NCBI RefSeq assembly: GCF_001053095.1 | Contig: NZ_CGBP01000005.1 | Location: 62,001-126,000, forward strand | Direction of reading: 5' to 3' | Origin: Yersinia similis | Lineage (GTDB): Bacteria; Pseudomonadota; Gammaproteobacteria; Enterobacterales; Enterobacteriaceae | Length of the DNA stretch: 64,000 nucleotides | Program-made: the position numbers and the translations under genes | Notes under the pieces: model-generated | What the model was told of the DNA's origin: nothing | The model's input: only the letters and a program-made list of their open reading frames with translations | Databases searched by the model: none | In this document: piece after piece, positions 9,146 through 19,826 of the stretch | Layout of the letters: every line of letters starts with the position of its first letter | Position numbering within the stretch: the stretch's first letter is position 1

Positions 9146-11527
9146 TTATCCGGCCAATAATGCAGCCGAGATATCACGATTAATTGAAATAACCGCATCG
9201 CCAGTAATCAGCGGTACGTCAAAAACAGCCAATATTTTGCGATTAATCTCAATCAGTATATCGTCCAGTCTGATTTCCATATCCAGCGCGATATCGGTTA
9301 ATTTATCGCGCTCCCATGCATTGCGTGAAATCAGTAATCGTAGGAGCGTCACGGTTCCTTCCTGCATATCAGCCGTTATTGCCGCCATTGATTGTGGATC
9401 AATCTCTTCGTTATCCTCTGTCGCCACCACTTTGGTTAGGAATAAATTCTCTAGCAGCGCCACCAATTCCTGACTTTCATTTTTCAGTAGCACAATACGA
9501 TCAACACTATTTAGCACCACTGAACCTGGTGGAGGCAAACTTAAGGTCATCGGTGTGGCGCGGCTATCGAGATCGGTATAAACCAGTTTGCTGTCCAGTG
9601 CAAAACGCTTATATATCTGCTCAAGAAATTTCACATCTTGCGGGGTAATCATCCCGTCGATCTGAATAAGGTGCGCCAGGAAACGGGCGATAGCACGGCG
9701 ATGTTCAACCGATAGCGGCTCAAGGTTATTTTTCAATTCCAACAGCGTATTATTCTTCCTGACTCCCGGTTTAAGATAGGCTTTCAGACGCATACGTTGG
9801 CCAGGGCTAAGGTAGCTCCAGGCATCAATATGCCGCGTCAAAATCATTGACTCCGGTTCCCCAACTCGACCATCAACCATCACCGCAGCACAAGCCAACT
9901 CGACAGCTAGCATAGTGATACGGTAGACGGCAAAGGTAGCCGACTCCGCCGCCACTGACTCAATAGGAAACAGGACAACCGTATCTTGCAAGGTCGGCGT
10001 ACGATTGTCTGCTAGAACATCAGGTTCTATACCTACCTGCAAGGATGCCAACGCATGAGTCAACGCAATAACCACATTGCGGGATAAACGCTCTGGCGGG
10101 TTTGATAAGCAGGCATGACTGAGTTGGGCAAAAATTTCATCCAATGTTATCAACAGTAAACCATAGCCTACTCGGCTTTTAATACTTTCCAACTCTGCTT
10201 TCAATACGTCAGGCCACAACGGCATAGGGAGAAGTAACAGCCCTTCTAATGCTGTTTTTTTCTTAGGATTCAAGCTTACAAAGCGGTTATAAGCATCAAG
10301 ATCGTTCTGACATGCCTCAATTAATGGCCGCAGTTTATCTCTATTGGCTTTACATACCGCCACATTCGGTAACTCGCCCATCTGCTGGATGAATTCTTGC
10401 CCCATTAATCCAGCGGAGGCAGGACGATAGAAAATATGTAGTTTGGTTTTATTGACGGGCAAGATAAAGCCATCACCGTATTTATCCCGATAGCGCTGTT
10501 GGAAAAGTTGGGAGAAGGCATCAGGACAATGCATCAAGGATCTGTTTTGGTTAATGGCTGGATCCGCCCCCCCCCACGCACAGGCCCACTCTGCAGGTAA
10601 TGGCCGTTGGTCCACAGCCAATTGCCCTAAGCCAACCAACAAAGCAAGTGGCAGTTCGGTTGAGGCATTTCGGCTTAATGGCGGTGGCAATAAATAGAGC
10701 GTCTCCTCTATATCTACCCTGGCGATATAAACTAATAAATTCTGAGCATAATGATTAAAAGTGTTATTTTTCCCATAAATGTTTAGCAAGCGATTAATTT
10801 CCGCTTCAATAATGGGCAGCTCTCGTTTTGCGATTGGATCAATACTCGCATCAATCAGTACGCGGTGCTCTAATCCATAAAAAAATAAGAAAACATAACT
10901 AATATGAGCAATAGGAGATTTACGACCTTCCGATAGCCATTGTAAATACGCTTTTCTCGCCTCTGGGGAACATGTCGAGTAATCGGGGGCGTTATCGATC
11001 AGCGCTAATGAAATGTCTACCTCTTCTTCGGCGACCTGCATTGATGGATTGATAAAGGCCGGCTCTGCTCCGGTGCGATTGCTTTTATGCTTATTACCAA
11101 TGTAGATCATGCCATCGGCTAAGGTTATCCCGGCAACCACGGCTAGTTCGCCGGGGCGAAGCCAGGACGCACGGGCCAGAGAGCCTCTTGATATTTCTGA
11201 CTGTTTTGTACTAGCAGATTGTTTTGTACTAACGGGTTGATTAAGGTGTTCGGTAAGCTCATCATCAATGACCGTTTCAGGATGAAGGACCGAAGAGTCT
11301 AGCTGATAGCCGCCCATATCGGGTATCGCTGAGGCTTTCGGTATGTCTGAATTGATGGACTGTCCAGAACTAATCTTAGCCCAACTGATATTTTTCCAGA
11401 CATAAAACAGACATAAAATAGCAACACTCAGTGCAACCCATGCTTCTCTTGGAATATCTGTCATCAGCCCTAAAGCGACTATCAGTAGGATAACCCAGCC
11501 GGTACCGGTAGATTTTCTCTTCGCCAC
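9146..11527 (-). CDS. Membrane-anchored TerB-domain protein (TerB_N / TerB / TerB_C)
   Basis: 793 residues. Two closely spaced hydrophobic segments at about residues 9-25 and 29-46 anchor the N-terminus. A TerB_N-type region follows at roughly 130-420, with WLRPGE and the FYGLEHRVLID segment. A TerB-like helical domain follows (ACAAVMVDGRVGEPE, then FLAHLIQIDGMITPQ, about 555-650): acidic paired repeats as in tellurite-resistance TerB. A C-terminal TerB_C-like domain starts near 715. TerB-type modules are linked to metal/stress-response complexes at the membrane; the substrate here is unknown. No other ter genes are nearby. A run of nine C residues (10567-10575) lies inside the coding region. 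It is likely transcribed alone. Confidence 0.75.
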   Translation of the reverse strand: MAKRKSTGTGWVILLIVALGLMTDIPREAWVALSVAILCLFYVWKNISWAKISSGQSINSDIPKASAIPDMGGYQLDSSVLHPETVIDDELTEHLNQPVSTKQSASTKQSEISRGSLARASWLRPGELAVVAGITLADGMIYIGNKHKSNRTGAEPAFINPSMQVAEEEVDISLALIDNAPDYSTCSPEARKAYLQWLSEGRKSPIAHISYVFLFFYGLEHRVLIDASIDPIAKRELPIIEAEINRLLNIYGKNNTFNHYAQNLLVYIARVDIEETLYLLPPPLSRNASTELPLALLVGLGQLAVDQRPLPAEWACAWGGADPAINQNRSLMHCPDAFSQLFQQRYRDKYGDGFILPVNKTKLHIFYRPASAGLMGQEFIQQMGELPNVAVCKANRDKLRPLIEACQNDLDAYNRFVSLNPKKKTALEGLLLLPMPLWPDVLKAELESIKSRVGYGLLLITLDEIFAQLSHACLSNPPERLSRNVVIALTHALASLQVGIEPDVLADNRTPTLQDTVVLFPIESVAAESATFAVYRITMLAVELACAAVMVDGRVGEPESMILTRHIDAWSYLSPGQRMRLKAYLKPGVRKNNTLLELKNNLEPLSVEHRRAIARFLAHLIQIDGMITPQDVKFLEQIYKRFALDSKLVYTDLDSRATPMTLSLPPPGSVVLNSVDRIVLLKNESQELVALLENLFLTKVVATEDNEEIDPQSMAAITADMQEGTVTLLRLLISRNAWERDKLTDIALDMEIRLDDILIEINRKILAVFDVPLITGDAVISINRDISAALLAG

Positions 11528-12004
11528 GATGGTTTATATGCCCTTATCTTAAAATAGTAATTTTTACTCTGCCTTTACTGGCAATTTTTAATAAATACTT
11601 TTTTAAACAAAACTACTTTTTAAAACAGACTGTCGTAACACAACAGAAAAAACCATTAATTGCACTTAAGTGCATAAAATAGGTTAAATAATAAGTCAGT
11701 TTTACTTATCCAATGTAAAAATAATCCAATGTAAAAAGTGGATATATTTCTTTCGCATAACACCACGTCAGTAGCTGCGCTCAATATATCGATTATGCCA
11801 GTTGATTATGCATTCAGCTAGCAAAGACTCGGTATTCAGTTAGCTAAAATGATGCAGTCTACTGGATGTATTCTTCTATACCCAGAGTCATTGGAGTATG
11901 GGGGACAGATAAAGACAAAATGGATGGTATTGGCTTGGTGCAATGCGTCAAATATAAACAGGATTTGCCAGATATAAGCAGGATTACCGAGACGGGATAT
12001 AAGC
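11528..12004. other. Intergenic region upstream of the TerB gene, no gene seen
   Basis: A-T-rich 480 bases holding the promoter region of the TerB-domain gene. A fragment at about 11877-11903 (starting TATACCCAGAG) resembles the end of the small palindromic elements at 30.3 and 63.9 kb. No convincing coding sequence or RNA gene was found. Confidence 0.5.
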
Positions 12005-12033
12005 AAAAATCCCGGCCATTGCTGCGCCGGGAT
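12005..12033 (-). terminator. phoA terminator
   Basis: Arms ATCCCGGC (12009-12016) and GCCGGGAT (12026-12033). Read on the minus strand, the hairpin is followed by TTTTT. It lies about 24 bases after the phoA stop. Confidence 0.85.
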
Positions 12034-12056
12034 GTTCCAGTGAGATAACAGGCGGC

Positions 12057-13484
12057 TTATTTAAGTGCCATCGCATCCCGCATGGTGAAGAACAAATCAG
12101 TTTGGTCAGTTAAACCTACGACGTTAGCCGCGTGGGGACCATAAGCCGCTATCCGCAATTGTGACCCGGTATGGCCTTGAGAATCGTCTTCAGAGTTACC
12201 ATAGCTGATCGCCATGATCGCGCCATCTTTGGTAGTTAATGCCTGAGTCAGACCCGGCGCCTTAGCTTCAGGCTCGATAATCTGGCTGGAGTGAGCATGA
12301 TCAGCCGTCACAATCACCAAGGTATTGCCATCAGCACGGGCAAACTCCAGCGCTTTTTGTACCGCTTCATCCAGATCAACCGTTTCACCAAACTGACCAC
12401 ATGGGTTAGCGGAGTGATCCTGTTTATCAATCGAAGCCCCTTCAACTTGCAAGAAGAAGCCATTCTCATTAGTTTTCAGCAGGTCAATTGCTTTTTCCGT
12501 CATGACAGCCAATGTTGGAATATCGCGGGTCCGCTCAGCATTGTTTTCACACACCACTGGCGGTTTATCCAGATTGCCATGATAGGAGGCTTTCGGCCCC
12601 TGCCAACGCACGGGCATATTACCTGGCGAGAACAAGCCCAATAGAGGTTTCTGTTGATTAGCTTGTTTTATTGCATTCAGGTCATCAAGGTTCTCAACAA
12701 TGACGTAGCCGCGGGCTAGCGCCTGATCACGTAACGACTGGTCTTTCCACTCACCGGCTTTAGCGACCTGGCTGAATGATGTCGCACCACCGCCAAGCGT
12801 GACATCAGCACGCCCATCAATCATCTGCTCAGTAATAGAGCCACGGCCCCCTTTTTCCAATGCGTTAGTACTGCATTTCTCACTGGTTTCTTCCGGACCA
12901 TAGCACTTACGACCGGTAACGTGGGCAAACTGCGCGGCAGGAGTGGCATCTTGTAGTTCAGCGGTAGAGACATTACCGGTCGCTTTGCCTGCTTTTTTGG
13001 CCAGCTCCAGCAACGTGACATGGTCTTTACCAAAAACATCAACTCCCAACGCCCCATTATACGTTTTTACGCCAGATGACCAGGCCGTTGCAGATGCAGC
13101 AGAGTCAGTCACATAGTTTGGTTTTTGTGTTTTTTTATCAAGTGCATAGTGCGTGTATTGCCCAGTCAGCGGCAGCGCATCAATTCCTTTAAAGAAACCA
13201 CCGGCCCCCATCGCATAGTTACGGGCAGACGTGATTTCGGAATCTCCCATCCCATCACCAATCAATAAAATGACATTTTTTACTGTTTTATTGGACAGCG
13301 AGTCACGCAGAGCCTGGGTTTGGTCCTCACTCAAACGACGTGCGCCGCCAAATTGAGTAACATCACCATGTGCTGCACGGTCATATAAGCCAGTAGCAGC
13401 CGCAATAGCATTAGGCGTCAATAGCGTGCTGGACAGTAACAGGGTCGATAATGCTATGCCGGATAAAGTAGGTACACGATTCAT
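12057..13484 (-). CDS. phoA: Periplasmic alkaline phosphatase
   Basis: 475 residues from the ATG at 13484, which has AAGGA about 9 bases upstream; an ATG ten codons earlier (13514) is less likely. A Sec signal peptide ends near AIAAA. The metal site [11 protein letters not shown] and the nucleophile motif [11 protein letters not shown] (active-site Ser) are intact, as are the late metal-binding segments [12 protein letters not shown] and VTADHAHSS. It hydrolyses phosphate monoesters in the periplasm during phosphate starvation and needs disulphides, Zn and Mg. A Pho box 74 bases upstream of the start points to PhoB control, and a strong terminator follows. Confidence 0.95.
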   Translation of the reverse strand: MNRVPTLSGIALSTLLLSSTLLTPNAIAAATGLYDRAAHGDVTQFGGARRLSEDQTQALRDSLSNKTVKNVILLIGDGMGDSEITSARNYAMGAGGFFKGIDALPLTGQYTHYALDKKTQKPNYVTDSAASATAWSSGVKTYNGALGVDVFGKDHVTLLELAKKAGKATGNVSTAELQDATPAAQFAHVTGRKCYGPEETSEKCSTNALEKGGRGSITEQMIDGRADVTLGGGATSFSQVAKAGEWKDQSLRDQALARGYVIVENLDDLNAIKQANQQKPLLGLFSPGNMPVRWQGPKASYHGNLDKPPVVCENNAERTRDIPTLAVMTEKAIDLLKTNENGFFLQVEGASIDKQDHSANPCGQFGETVDLDEAVQKALEFARADGNTLVIVTADHAHSSQIIEPEAKAPGLTQALTTKDGAIMAISYGNSEDDSQGHTGSQLRIAAYGPHAANVVGLTDQTDLFFTMRDAMALK

Positions 13485-13557
13485 CGATATAATTCCTTGT
13501 TGTAAAAAAGTCATACAATTTGTATTTATTGGTTACAACGGATACTAGAACAGCCGG

Positions 13558-13575
13558 ATGACGCTTTTATGACAG
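13558..13575 (-). promoter_or_regulatory. Pho box (PhoB site) of phoA
   Basis: On the minus strand this reads CTGTCATAAAAGCGTCAT: two 7-base direct repeats (CTGTCAT and GCGTCAT) with a 4-base A spacer, against the consensus CTGTCAT-N4-CTGTCAT. It lies 74 bases before the phoA start codon. Confidence 0.88.
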
Positions 13576-13794
13576 ATATCACTAATTATCATTCAAACGT
13601 TTTCGTGCCCTATCCATGCGCCCGTCCAGAGAGCATTTAATTCTTCGCCCACCATCAAGTTCAGCTAAATTCTCTTGGTTATTTCATTCAGTGGAATAAT
13701 GCTGCTGCTCCGGATAAGTGACCTAATGATGCTATATTTCATGCAATAATAATGTGGGAAAAATTTAACCAGTGAATAGCTACTATGGAGAGTT

Positions 13795-14313
13795 ATGAAA
13801 ACGTTCTTTATTGATCGGATGGCGACCCCACAGGGTGAATTATTGCTTATTGCAGACGAAGAAAACCAGTTACGTGCCATTGATTGGACTGACCATCATG
13901 ACCGTCTGATGAAATTACTACGTAACCATTACGGTGCGGATACTTTCACTTTGGTTGAGAAACGCAACCCAGGTGGATTGAGCGAGAGTATGCAGCGCTA
14001 TTTTGCAGGTGAATTAAGCATTATTGATACCCTTCCCGTCAAAACAGCGGGTACTGATTTTCAGCGTCAAGTTTGGCAAGAACTACGCAAAATACCTTGT
14101 GGGGAAACTATTTCTTATGGGGAACTGGCAAAACGCATTAATCGCCCCACGGCTTCTCGGGCAGTCGGCATGGCCAATGGGCTGAATCCCATTTCTATTG
14201 TTGTTCCCTGCCATCGGGTGATTGGATCACAAGGGGCATTGACTGGTTATGCGGGCGGGGTGGACCGAAAGCGTTGGTTATTAATACATGAGGGTTATCT
14301 TTTAGGTTGCTAA
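13795..14313 (+). CDS. ogt: O6-methylguanine/O4-methylthymine-DNA methyltransferase
   Basis: 172 residues, the usual length of Ogt. The methyl-acceptor motif PCHRV is at about residues 139-143, preceded by the helix-turn-helix region GETISYGELAKRI and the Asn hinge of MANGLNPISIVVP. It repairs alkylated DNA by irreversible transfer of the methyl group to the Cys. The start ATG follows GGAG at suitable spacing. It lies next to fnr and uspE, which are close neighbours in E. coli as well; the abg genes of that region are absent here. Confidence 0.95.
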   Translation: MKTFFIDRMATPQGELLLIADEENQLRAIDWTDHHDRLMKLLRNHYGADTFTLVEKRNPGGLSESMQRYFAGELSIIDTLPVKTAGTDFQRQVWQELRKIPCGETISYGELAKRINRPTASRAVGMANGLNPISIVVPCHRVIGSQGALTGYAGGVDRKRWLLIHEGYLLGC

Positions 14314-14353
14314 TCATTGTTGCTCTTATCAGAAGCACTAAAAGATGTTAAAA

Positions 14354-14367
14354 TTGACGCATATCAA
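14354..14367 (+). promoter_or_regulatory. FNR binding site upstream of fnr
   Basis: TTGACGCATATCAA matches the FNR consensus TTGAT-N4-ATCAA at nine of ten positions. It lies 19 bases before the fnr start codon, consistent with the known negative autoregulation of fnr. Confidence 0.8.
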
Positions 14368-14385
14368 TATTAATGGGAATACCCT

Positions 14386-15138
14386 ATGATCCCTGAAAAA
14401 CGCGTTATCCGACGAATCCAGTCTGGTGGGTGTGCAATTCACTGTCAAGACTGCAGCATCAGTCAGCTCTGTATTCCGTTTACCTTAAATGAGCATGAGC
14501 TTGATCAGCTCGACAATATCATTGAAAGGAAAAAACCTATTCAAAAAGGACAGGCGCTGTTTAAAGCAGGTGATGAACTTAAGTCCCTGTATGCTATCCG
14601 TTCTGGGACCATTAAAAGCTACACAATTACCGAAGAAGGCGATGAACAAATTACCGGTTTCCATCTGGCGGGTGATTTAGTCGGTTTCGATGCGATCAGT
14701 AATCTGCAACACCCAAGTTTTGCCCAAGCGTTGGAAACATCAATGGTGTGTGAAATCCCATTTGATACCTTGGATGATCTCTCTGGTAAAATGCCTAATC
14801 TGCGCCAACAGATAATGCGTTTGATGAGCGGTGAAATCAAAGGCGATCAAGATATGATCCTGCTGCTCTCTAAAAAGAATGCGGAAGAGCGTCTGGCTGC
14901 ATTTATCTACAATCTATCTTATCGTTTTGCTCAGCGCGGTTTCTCACCTCGTGAATTTCGCTTGACTATGACCCGTGGTGATATTGGTAACTATTTAGGC
15001 CTTACAGTGGAAACGATTAGCCGCTTACTGGGGCGTTTCCAGAAAAGTGATATTCTCAGCGTGAAAGGAAAATACATCACGATTGAAAATAACGAAGCAC
15101 TGGCTCAGTTGGCAGGTAACCCAAAACCTCGTCTATAG
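14386..15138 (+). CDS. fnr: Oxygen-sensing global regulator FNR
   Basis: 250 residues. The [4Fe-4S] cluster ligands are present: Cys20, Cys23 and Cys29 in the N-terminal [10 protein letters not shown] segment, and the fourth Cys in SMVCEIP (near 122). A cAMP-receptor-like beta-roll and dimer helix follow, then the CRP-type helix-turn-helix [21 protein letters not shown], with E--SR recognition contacts for TTGAT half-sites. Under anoxia the dimer activates or represses respiration and fermentation genes; candidate targets here include fnr itself and FnrS. A near-consensus FNR site is just upstream, and a hairpin follows the gene. Confidence 0.97.
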   Translation: MIPEKRVIRRIQSGGCAIHCQDCSISQLCIPFTLNEHELDQLDNIIERKKPIQKGQALFKAGDELKSLYAIRSGTIKSYTITEEGDEQITGFHLAGDLVGFDAISNLQHPSFAQALETSMVCEIPFDTLDDLSGKMPNLRQQIMRLMSGEIKGDQDMILLLSKKNAEERLAAFIYNLSYRFAQRGFSPREFRLTMTRGDIGNYLGLTVETISRLLGRFQKSDILSVKGKYITIENNEALAQLAGNPKPRL

Positions 15139-15152
15139 TTAGATTGTTAGAG

Positions 15153-15187
15153 ACCAGATCAATAAAATGCCTACTTATTGGTCTGGT
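15153..15187 (+). terminator. Putative fnr terminator
   Basis: Arms ACCAGATCAATAA (15153-15165) and TTATTGGTCTGGT (15175-15187) pair with one G-T wobble. It lies 15 bases after the fnr stop, with only a weak T tract. Confidence 0.6.
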
Positions 15188-15272
15188 TATCCCTCTCCCA
15201 CCTATCCTGTTTCTCTATCATGGTTTACTCTTTAACTAACAGACTGTTAATTCACGGTTGTAAGGAGACGCT

Positions 15273-16229
15273 ATGGGAAAGTATCAGAATATTCTGGTTG
15301 CTATAGACCCCAATCAGGATGATCAACCCGCATTGAGACGTGCGGTTTACCTTGTGCAACGTAATGGTGGCACAATCAAAGCATTTTTAGCTATTTATGA
15401 TCTGTCATATGACATGACAACCTTGCTATCACCGGATGAACGCACAGCGATGCGTAAAGGGGTTATCAGCCAGCGTTCAGCTTGGATCAGCGAACAGTGC
15501 CGTTTTTATATCGACTCGGGTATCCCAATTGATATCAAAGTGGTGTGGCATAACCGGCCATACGAAGCCATTATTCAGGAAGTTCTGAATGCGAAGCACG
15601 ATTTGCTGCTAAAAATGGCACATCAACACGATCGCCTAGAATCAATTATCTTTACGCCAACTGATTGGCATTTATTACGTAAATGTCCATGCCCGGTGTG
15701 GATGGTAAAAGATCAGCCATGGCCAGAGGTAGGTACCGCGCTGGTGGCGGTGAATCTCTCAAGTGAAGATCCACTACATGATCCGCTCAATTTACGCTTA
15801 GTCAAAGAAACCCTCGAGTTGGCAGAACATGTCAACCAAACGCCCGTTCATCTGATTAGCGCCTACCCAGTGACCCCAATAAATATCACCATTGAACTAC
15901 CTGATTTTGACCCGAGTGTCTATAACGATGCTATTCGCGGTCAACATTTGGTGGCGATGAAAGCATTGCGCCAGCAGTTTAGTATTGATGAAAAATTCAC
16001 TCATGTGGAAAAAGGCTTACCTGAAGAGGTGATCCCTGATTTAGCTGAACACCTGAATGCTGGGGTGGTGGTTTTGGGGACATTGGGCCGTACCGGTTTG
16101 TCTGCGGCCTTTATCGGTAATACGACCGAACATGTGATCGATAATTTGAAATGTGATTTGCTGGCAATTAAGCCAGAAGGATTTACCTGCCCGATAGAAG
16201 GCAATGAAGATCAGGAGGATGCTAAGTAA
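15273..16229 (+). CDS. uspE: Tandem universal stress protein UspE
   Basis: 318 residues made of two Usp domains in tandem. The first begins [14 protein letters not shown]; the second begins near residue 153 (GTALVAVNL) and ends with the ATP-binding-loop-like [24 protein letters not shown]. UspE is cytoplasmic and linked to DNA-damage and oxidative-stress resistance, motility and aggregation. SD AAGGAG is 7 bases before the ATG. Order fnr-uspE is the same as in E. coli. It ends convergently with pntB at a shared hairpin. Confidence 0.93.
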   Translation: MGKYQNILVAIDPNQDDQPALRRAVYLVQRNGGTIKAFLAIYDLSYDMTTLLSPDERTAMRKGVISQRSAWISEQCRFYIDSGIPIDIKVVWHNRPYEAIIQEVLNAKHDLLLKMAHQHDRLESIIFTPTDWHLLRKCPCPVWMVKDQPWPEVGTALVAVNLSSEDPLHDPLNLRLVKETLELAEHVNQTPVHLISAYPVTPINITIELPDFDPSVYNDAIRGQHLVAMKALRQQFSIDEKFTHVEKGLPEEVIPDLAEHLNAGVVVLGTLGRTGLSAAFIGNTTEHVIDNLKCDLLAIKPEGFTCPIEGNEDQEDAK

Positions 16230-16267
16230 TCCCCCTTTCAAAAGCCACCCTATGTTAAATCTCAAAA

Positions 16268-16291
16268 TCAGGGCCACCAAAGTGGCCCTGA
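16268..16291. terminator. Bidirectional terminator between uspE and pntB
   Basis: Perfect 10-base arms TCAGGGCCAC and GTGGCCCTGA with a CAAA loop. On the minus strand it is followed by TTTT, which supports its use by pntAB. Confidence 0.8.
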
Positions 16292-16320
16292 GCAATCCGA
16301 TGGAGACTAATCAACACGCT

Positions 16321-17715
16321 TTAATTATTCAGCGCACGTAAAATAGCTTCTACGCTGTCTTTAGCATCACCGAACAGCATCTGAGTATTTTCCTTAAAGA
16401 ACAATGGGTTCTGTACACCCGCATAACCAGTATTCATTGAACGTTTAAAGGCTATGACACTGTGTGCTTTCCACACTTCAAGTACTGGCATACCCGCAAT
16501 CGGGCTACGTGGATCTTCGAGAGCCGCAGGGTTAACGGTATCGTTGGCACCAATCACCAGAACAACATCCGTACTTGAGAAATCATCGTTGATTTCATCC
16601 ATTTCCAGTACCACGTCATAAGGCACTTTAGCTTCAGCCAATAATACGTTCATGTGACCAGGTAAACGCCCGGCAACCGGATGGATACCAAAACGTACTT
16701 TGATCCCACGAGCTTGCAGTTTTGCGGTAATTTCAGCAACTGGATACTGTGCCTGCGCTACCGCCATCCCATAACCTGGAGTAATAATAACTGAACTGGC
16801 ATTTCTCAGTTGCTCCGCCACGTCTTCTGCTGTGGCTTCACGATATTCACCCATTTCTTCAGCATCACCGGTAGAAGAACCATCAGTACCGAAGCCACCG
16901 GCAATGACACTGATAAATGAACGGTTCATCGCTTTACACATGATGTAAGACAGAATCGCACCAGAAGAACCAACCAATGCACCCGTCACAATCAACAGGT
17001 CATTACTCAGCATAAAGCCTGCTGCTGCTGCTGCCCAACCAGAGTAAGAGTTCAGCATTGAAACAACAACGGGCATGTCTGCACCGCCAATTGAAGCCAC
17101 CAGATGCCAGCCAAAGCCCAGCGCAATTATGGTCATCAATAGCAGCGCAACCACTTGCAGGCTAATGCTATCCGTTCTGACGAACGTAACCATCAAGAGG
17201 AAGGAAACAACCAGCGCTACTAAATTCAGCTTATGGCGTTGCGGTAACATCAATGGCTTGGATGAGATAACCCCACGTAATTTACCGAAGGCGACGATAG
17301 AACCGGTAAATGTCACCGCACCGATAAAGATGCCGAGGAAGACTTCGGTCAGATGAATGTTCTCCATCACCGCATCCATCATCGAACCATGACTCAGATA
17401 GCTGTTAAAACCAACCAGAACTGCGGCCAAACCAACGAAGCTATGCAGAATCGCTACCAACTCTGGCATTTCAGTCATTTCGACTTTCTTCGCCAGATAG
17501 ATACCAATCGCACCACCGATGACCATAGCAATGATTATCCAGGCAACATTACCTGAATCAGGCCCCAGGATGGTTGCGATTAACGCGATGGCCATCCCGG
17601 CGACACCGAAAGAATTGCCTTGTCTGGATGTTTCATGGCGCGACAGCCCAGCCAAACTGAAGATAAATAAGATCGCAGCAACTATGTACGCAGCTGTAAC
17701 GAGACCACTAGACAT
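16321..17715 (-). CDS. pntB: NAD(P) transhydrogenase subunit beta
   Basis: 464 residues. About nine hydrophobic segments fill residues 1-260 (proton-translocating domain II). The hydrophilic C-terminal domain III binds NADP(H); it shows [10 protein letters not shown], the [20 protein letters not shown] segment and [14 protein letters not shown]. With PntA it couples proton entry to reduction of NADP by NADH in the inner membrane. It is the second gene of a pntA-pntB operon with 55 bases between them, and ends at a strong hairpin. Confidence 0.96.
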   Translation of the reverse strand: MSSGLVTAAYIVAAILFIFSLAGLSRHETSRQGNSFGVAGMAIALIATILGPDSGNVAWIIIAMVIGGAIGIYLAKKVEMTEMPELVAILHSFVGLAAVLVGFNSYLSHGSMMDAVMENIHLTEVFLGIFIGAVTFTGSIVAFGKLRGVISSKPLMLPQRHKLNLVALVVSFLLMVTFVRTDSISLQVVALLLMTIIALGFGWHLVASIGGADMPVVVSMLNSYSGWAAAAAGFMLSNDLLIVTGALVGSSGAILSYIMCKAMNRSFISVIAGGFGTDGSSTGDAEEMGEYREATAEDVAEQLRNASSVIITPGYGMAVAQAQYPVAEITAKLQARGIKVRFGIHPVAGRLPGHMNVLLAEAKVPYDVVLEMDEINDDFSSTDVVLVIGANDTVNPAALEDPRSPIAGMPVLEVWKAHSVIAFKRSMNTGYAGVQNPLFFKENTQMLFGDAKDSVEAILRALNN

Positions 17716-17770
17716 CAGTTACCCCTTTGTTTTTATATGACATTTTTATACCAGCTAATTTCTATATAGC

Positions 17771-19297
17771 TTAGTTTTTACGGAACATTTTCAGCATACG
17801 CTGGGTGACAGTGAAGCCACCAAAAATGTTGATGCTAGCAATCAGCACAGCAATAAAGGAGAAGAAAGTTACCCAGCCACCGTCACCAATCTGCAACAAC
17901 GCACCAACCACAATAATGCCCGAAATCGCGTTAGTCACTGACATCAGCGGCGTATGCAGCGCATGGCTGACATTCCACACCACGTAGTAACCAACCACAC
18001 ACGCCAGTGCAAAGACCGTAAAGTGAGATAAAAATTCTGGTGGGGCCACATTCGCCAACCAACCAAACAACACAATAGCAACCGCCATAATGATGTATTT
18101 GGTCCACGGCGATGAGGGTTTAGTTTCTTCCTTCATTATTGGGGCCGCTTTGGCAGCCTGCGGCTGAGCTGAAACCTGAATAGGTGGTGCAGGCCAGGTT
18201 ACTTCGCCGGTTTTAACCACGGTAACACCGCGAATCACAGTATCTTCGAAATCAATATCGATCTCGCCGTTTTTCTCTTTGCAAAGTAACTTCAATAAGT
18301 TAACGAGGTTAGTACCATAGAGCTGTGAAGACTGCGTTGGTAAGCGGCTTGGTAGATCTGTATAGCCAATGATTTTTACGCCATTTTCCGTGATGGTTAC
18401 TTTATCAGCCACCGTCAACTCACAGTTACCGCCCGTCTGAGCCGCCAGATCGACAATCACACTACCCGATTTCATCGACGCAACCATCTCTTTGGTGATC
18501 AGGCGCGGTGCAGGTCTACCAGGGATCAGCGCGGTAGTGACAATAATGTCCACTTCTGCGGCTTGCGCGGCAAACAGTTCCATCTCTGCTTTGATAAAGG
18601 CCTCGGACATCACTTTGGCGTAACCATCGCCACTGCCCGCTTCCTCTTCAAAATCCAACTCAAGGAATTCAGCGCCCATACTCTGGACTTGTTCTTTTAC
18701 TTCAGGACGGGTGTCAAAAGCACGCACGATAGCCCCGAGGCTCCCCGCCGCACCAATAGCAGCTAAACCAGCTACTCCGGCACCGATGATCATCACCTTC
18801 GCAGGTGGAACTTTACCCGCAGCGGTTATCTGCCCGGTGAAGAAACGGCCAAACTCATGAGCCGCCTCAACAATGGCACGGTAACCGGCAATATTTGCCA
18901 TAGAGCTAAGGGCATCCATGGATTGCGCGCGGGAGATACGCGGCACTGAATCCATCGCTAATACAGTGACTTGACGCTCTGCCAGTTTTTGCAGCAACTC
19001 AGGGTTCTGAGCTGGCCAAATAAAACTGACCAACGTGCTCCCCTCACGCATCAGCGCAATTTCATCTTCGAAGGGAGCATTCACCTTCAGGATAAGATCG
19101 GATTGCCACACATTAGTGGTATCCGTAATGATGGCACCCGCTTCTTGGTACGCCGCATCGTCAAAGCTGGCTAAATGCCCCGCTCCACTTTCAATTGCCA
19201 CCGTGAAGCCTAATTTCAGCAATTGTTCCACCGTTTTCGGCGTTGCTGCAACCCTGGCTTCATTGGCCAACCGCTCTCTTGGTACACCAATACGCAT
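17771..19297 (-). CDS. pntA: NAD(P) transhydrogenase subunit alpha
   Basis: 508 residues. The N-terminal domain I (about 1-380) binds NAD(H): it begins MRIGVPRE, resembles alanine dehydrogenase, and carries [15 protein letters not shown] as the Rossmann glycine motif. A Pro/Ala linker near 375-400 leads to four hydrophobic segments forming its part of the membrane domain. It works with PntB as the alpha2-beta2 proton-pumping transhydrogenase supplying NADPH. It is transcribed before pntB and divergent from ydgH, the order pntB-pntA-ydgH found in E. coli. Confidence 0.96.
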   Translation of the reverse strand: MRIGVPRERLANEARVAATPKTVEQLLKLGFTVAIESGAGHLASFDDAAYQEAGAIITDTTNVWQSDLILKVNAPFEDEIALMREGSTLVSFIWPAQNPELLQKLAERQVTVLAMDSVPRISRAQSMDALSSMANIAGYRAIVEAAHEFGRFFTGQITAAGKVPPAKVMIIGAGVAGLAAIGAAGSLGAIVRAFDTRPEVKEQVQSMGAEFLELDFEEEAGSGDGYAKVMSEAFIKAEMELFAAQAAEVDIIVTTALIPGRPAPRLITKEMVASMKSGSVIVDLAAQTGGNCELTVADKVTITENGVKIIGYTDLPSRLPTQSSQLYGTNLVNLLKLLCKEKNGEIDIDFEDTVIRGVTVVKTGEVTWPAPPIQVSAQPQAAKAAPIMKEETKPSSPWTKYIIMAVAIVLFGWLANVAPPEFLSHFTVFALACVVGYYVVWNVSHALHTPLMSVTNAISGIIVVGALLQIGDGGWVTFFSFIAVLIASINIFGGFTVTQRMLKMFRKN

Positions 19298-19826
19298 AAT
19301 GTTCCCTTTTTACCTGTTTTTGATGATGAGTATTGTCATCCTGCCTATCGTTCGGTTCTGTTTGCTCACCAACAAAACCTGCTGAGTTACGCTCCCTATA
19401 ACCTACTGAAAATATGACTTATGATCCATATCTGTGTGAGCTTCTGGTGCAGTTTTTGCAGTAAAACTGGCAGGCGGAAAGAACTCTGTATAATTAACTA
19501 TAAAAATAATATTTACTAGCGGCTTGTCCTGCAACTTTGCACCAAAATAACCCGTTCTGTGAAAGTAAGACAATCCAGTGATAGCACGGCGTGGCGTTAC
19601 AAAAATGTAAATAAACAGCACTTATGAGGTTAAAGCCACTAATCGTAAAGCTTATCCGTATTCTTCAGATAAAGAACAATCCGGCTAAACCTCTCGATTG
19701 ATATGCCAGGCCGTATAAATTGCTGAGACACTTGCCATTATTACATGCAATAATCATCTGCTATTCTGTTACACATCAATTGTTCCGCACGTATCAACGT
19801 TAATGCGCAAGGCGAAAGGATTTTTT
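19298..19826. other. Divergent promoter region pntA / ydgH
   Basis: 529 bases between two divergent genes; it must hold both promoters. No further gene, RNA or clear regulator site was identified. GAAAGGA just before the ydgH ATG is a good ribosome site. Confidence 0.5.
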
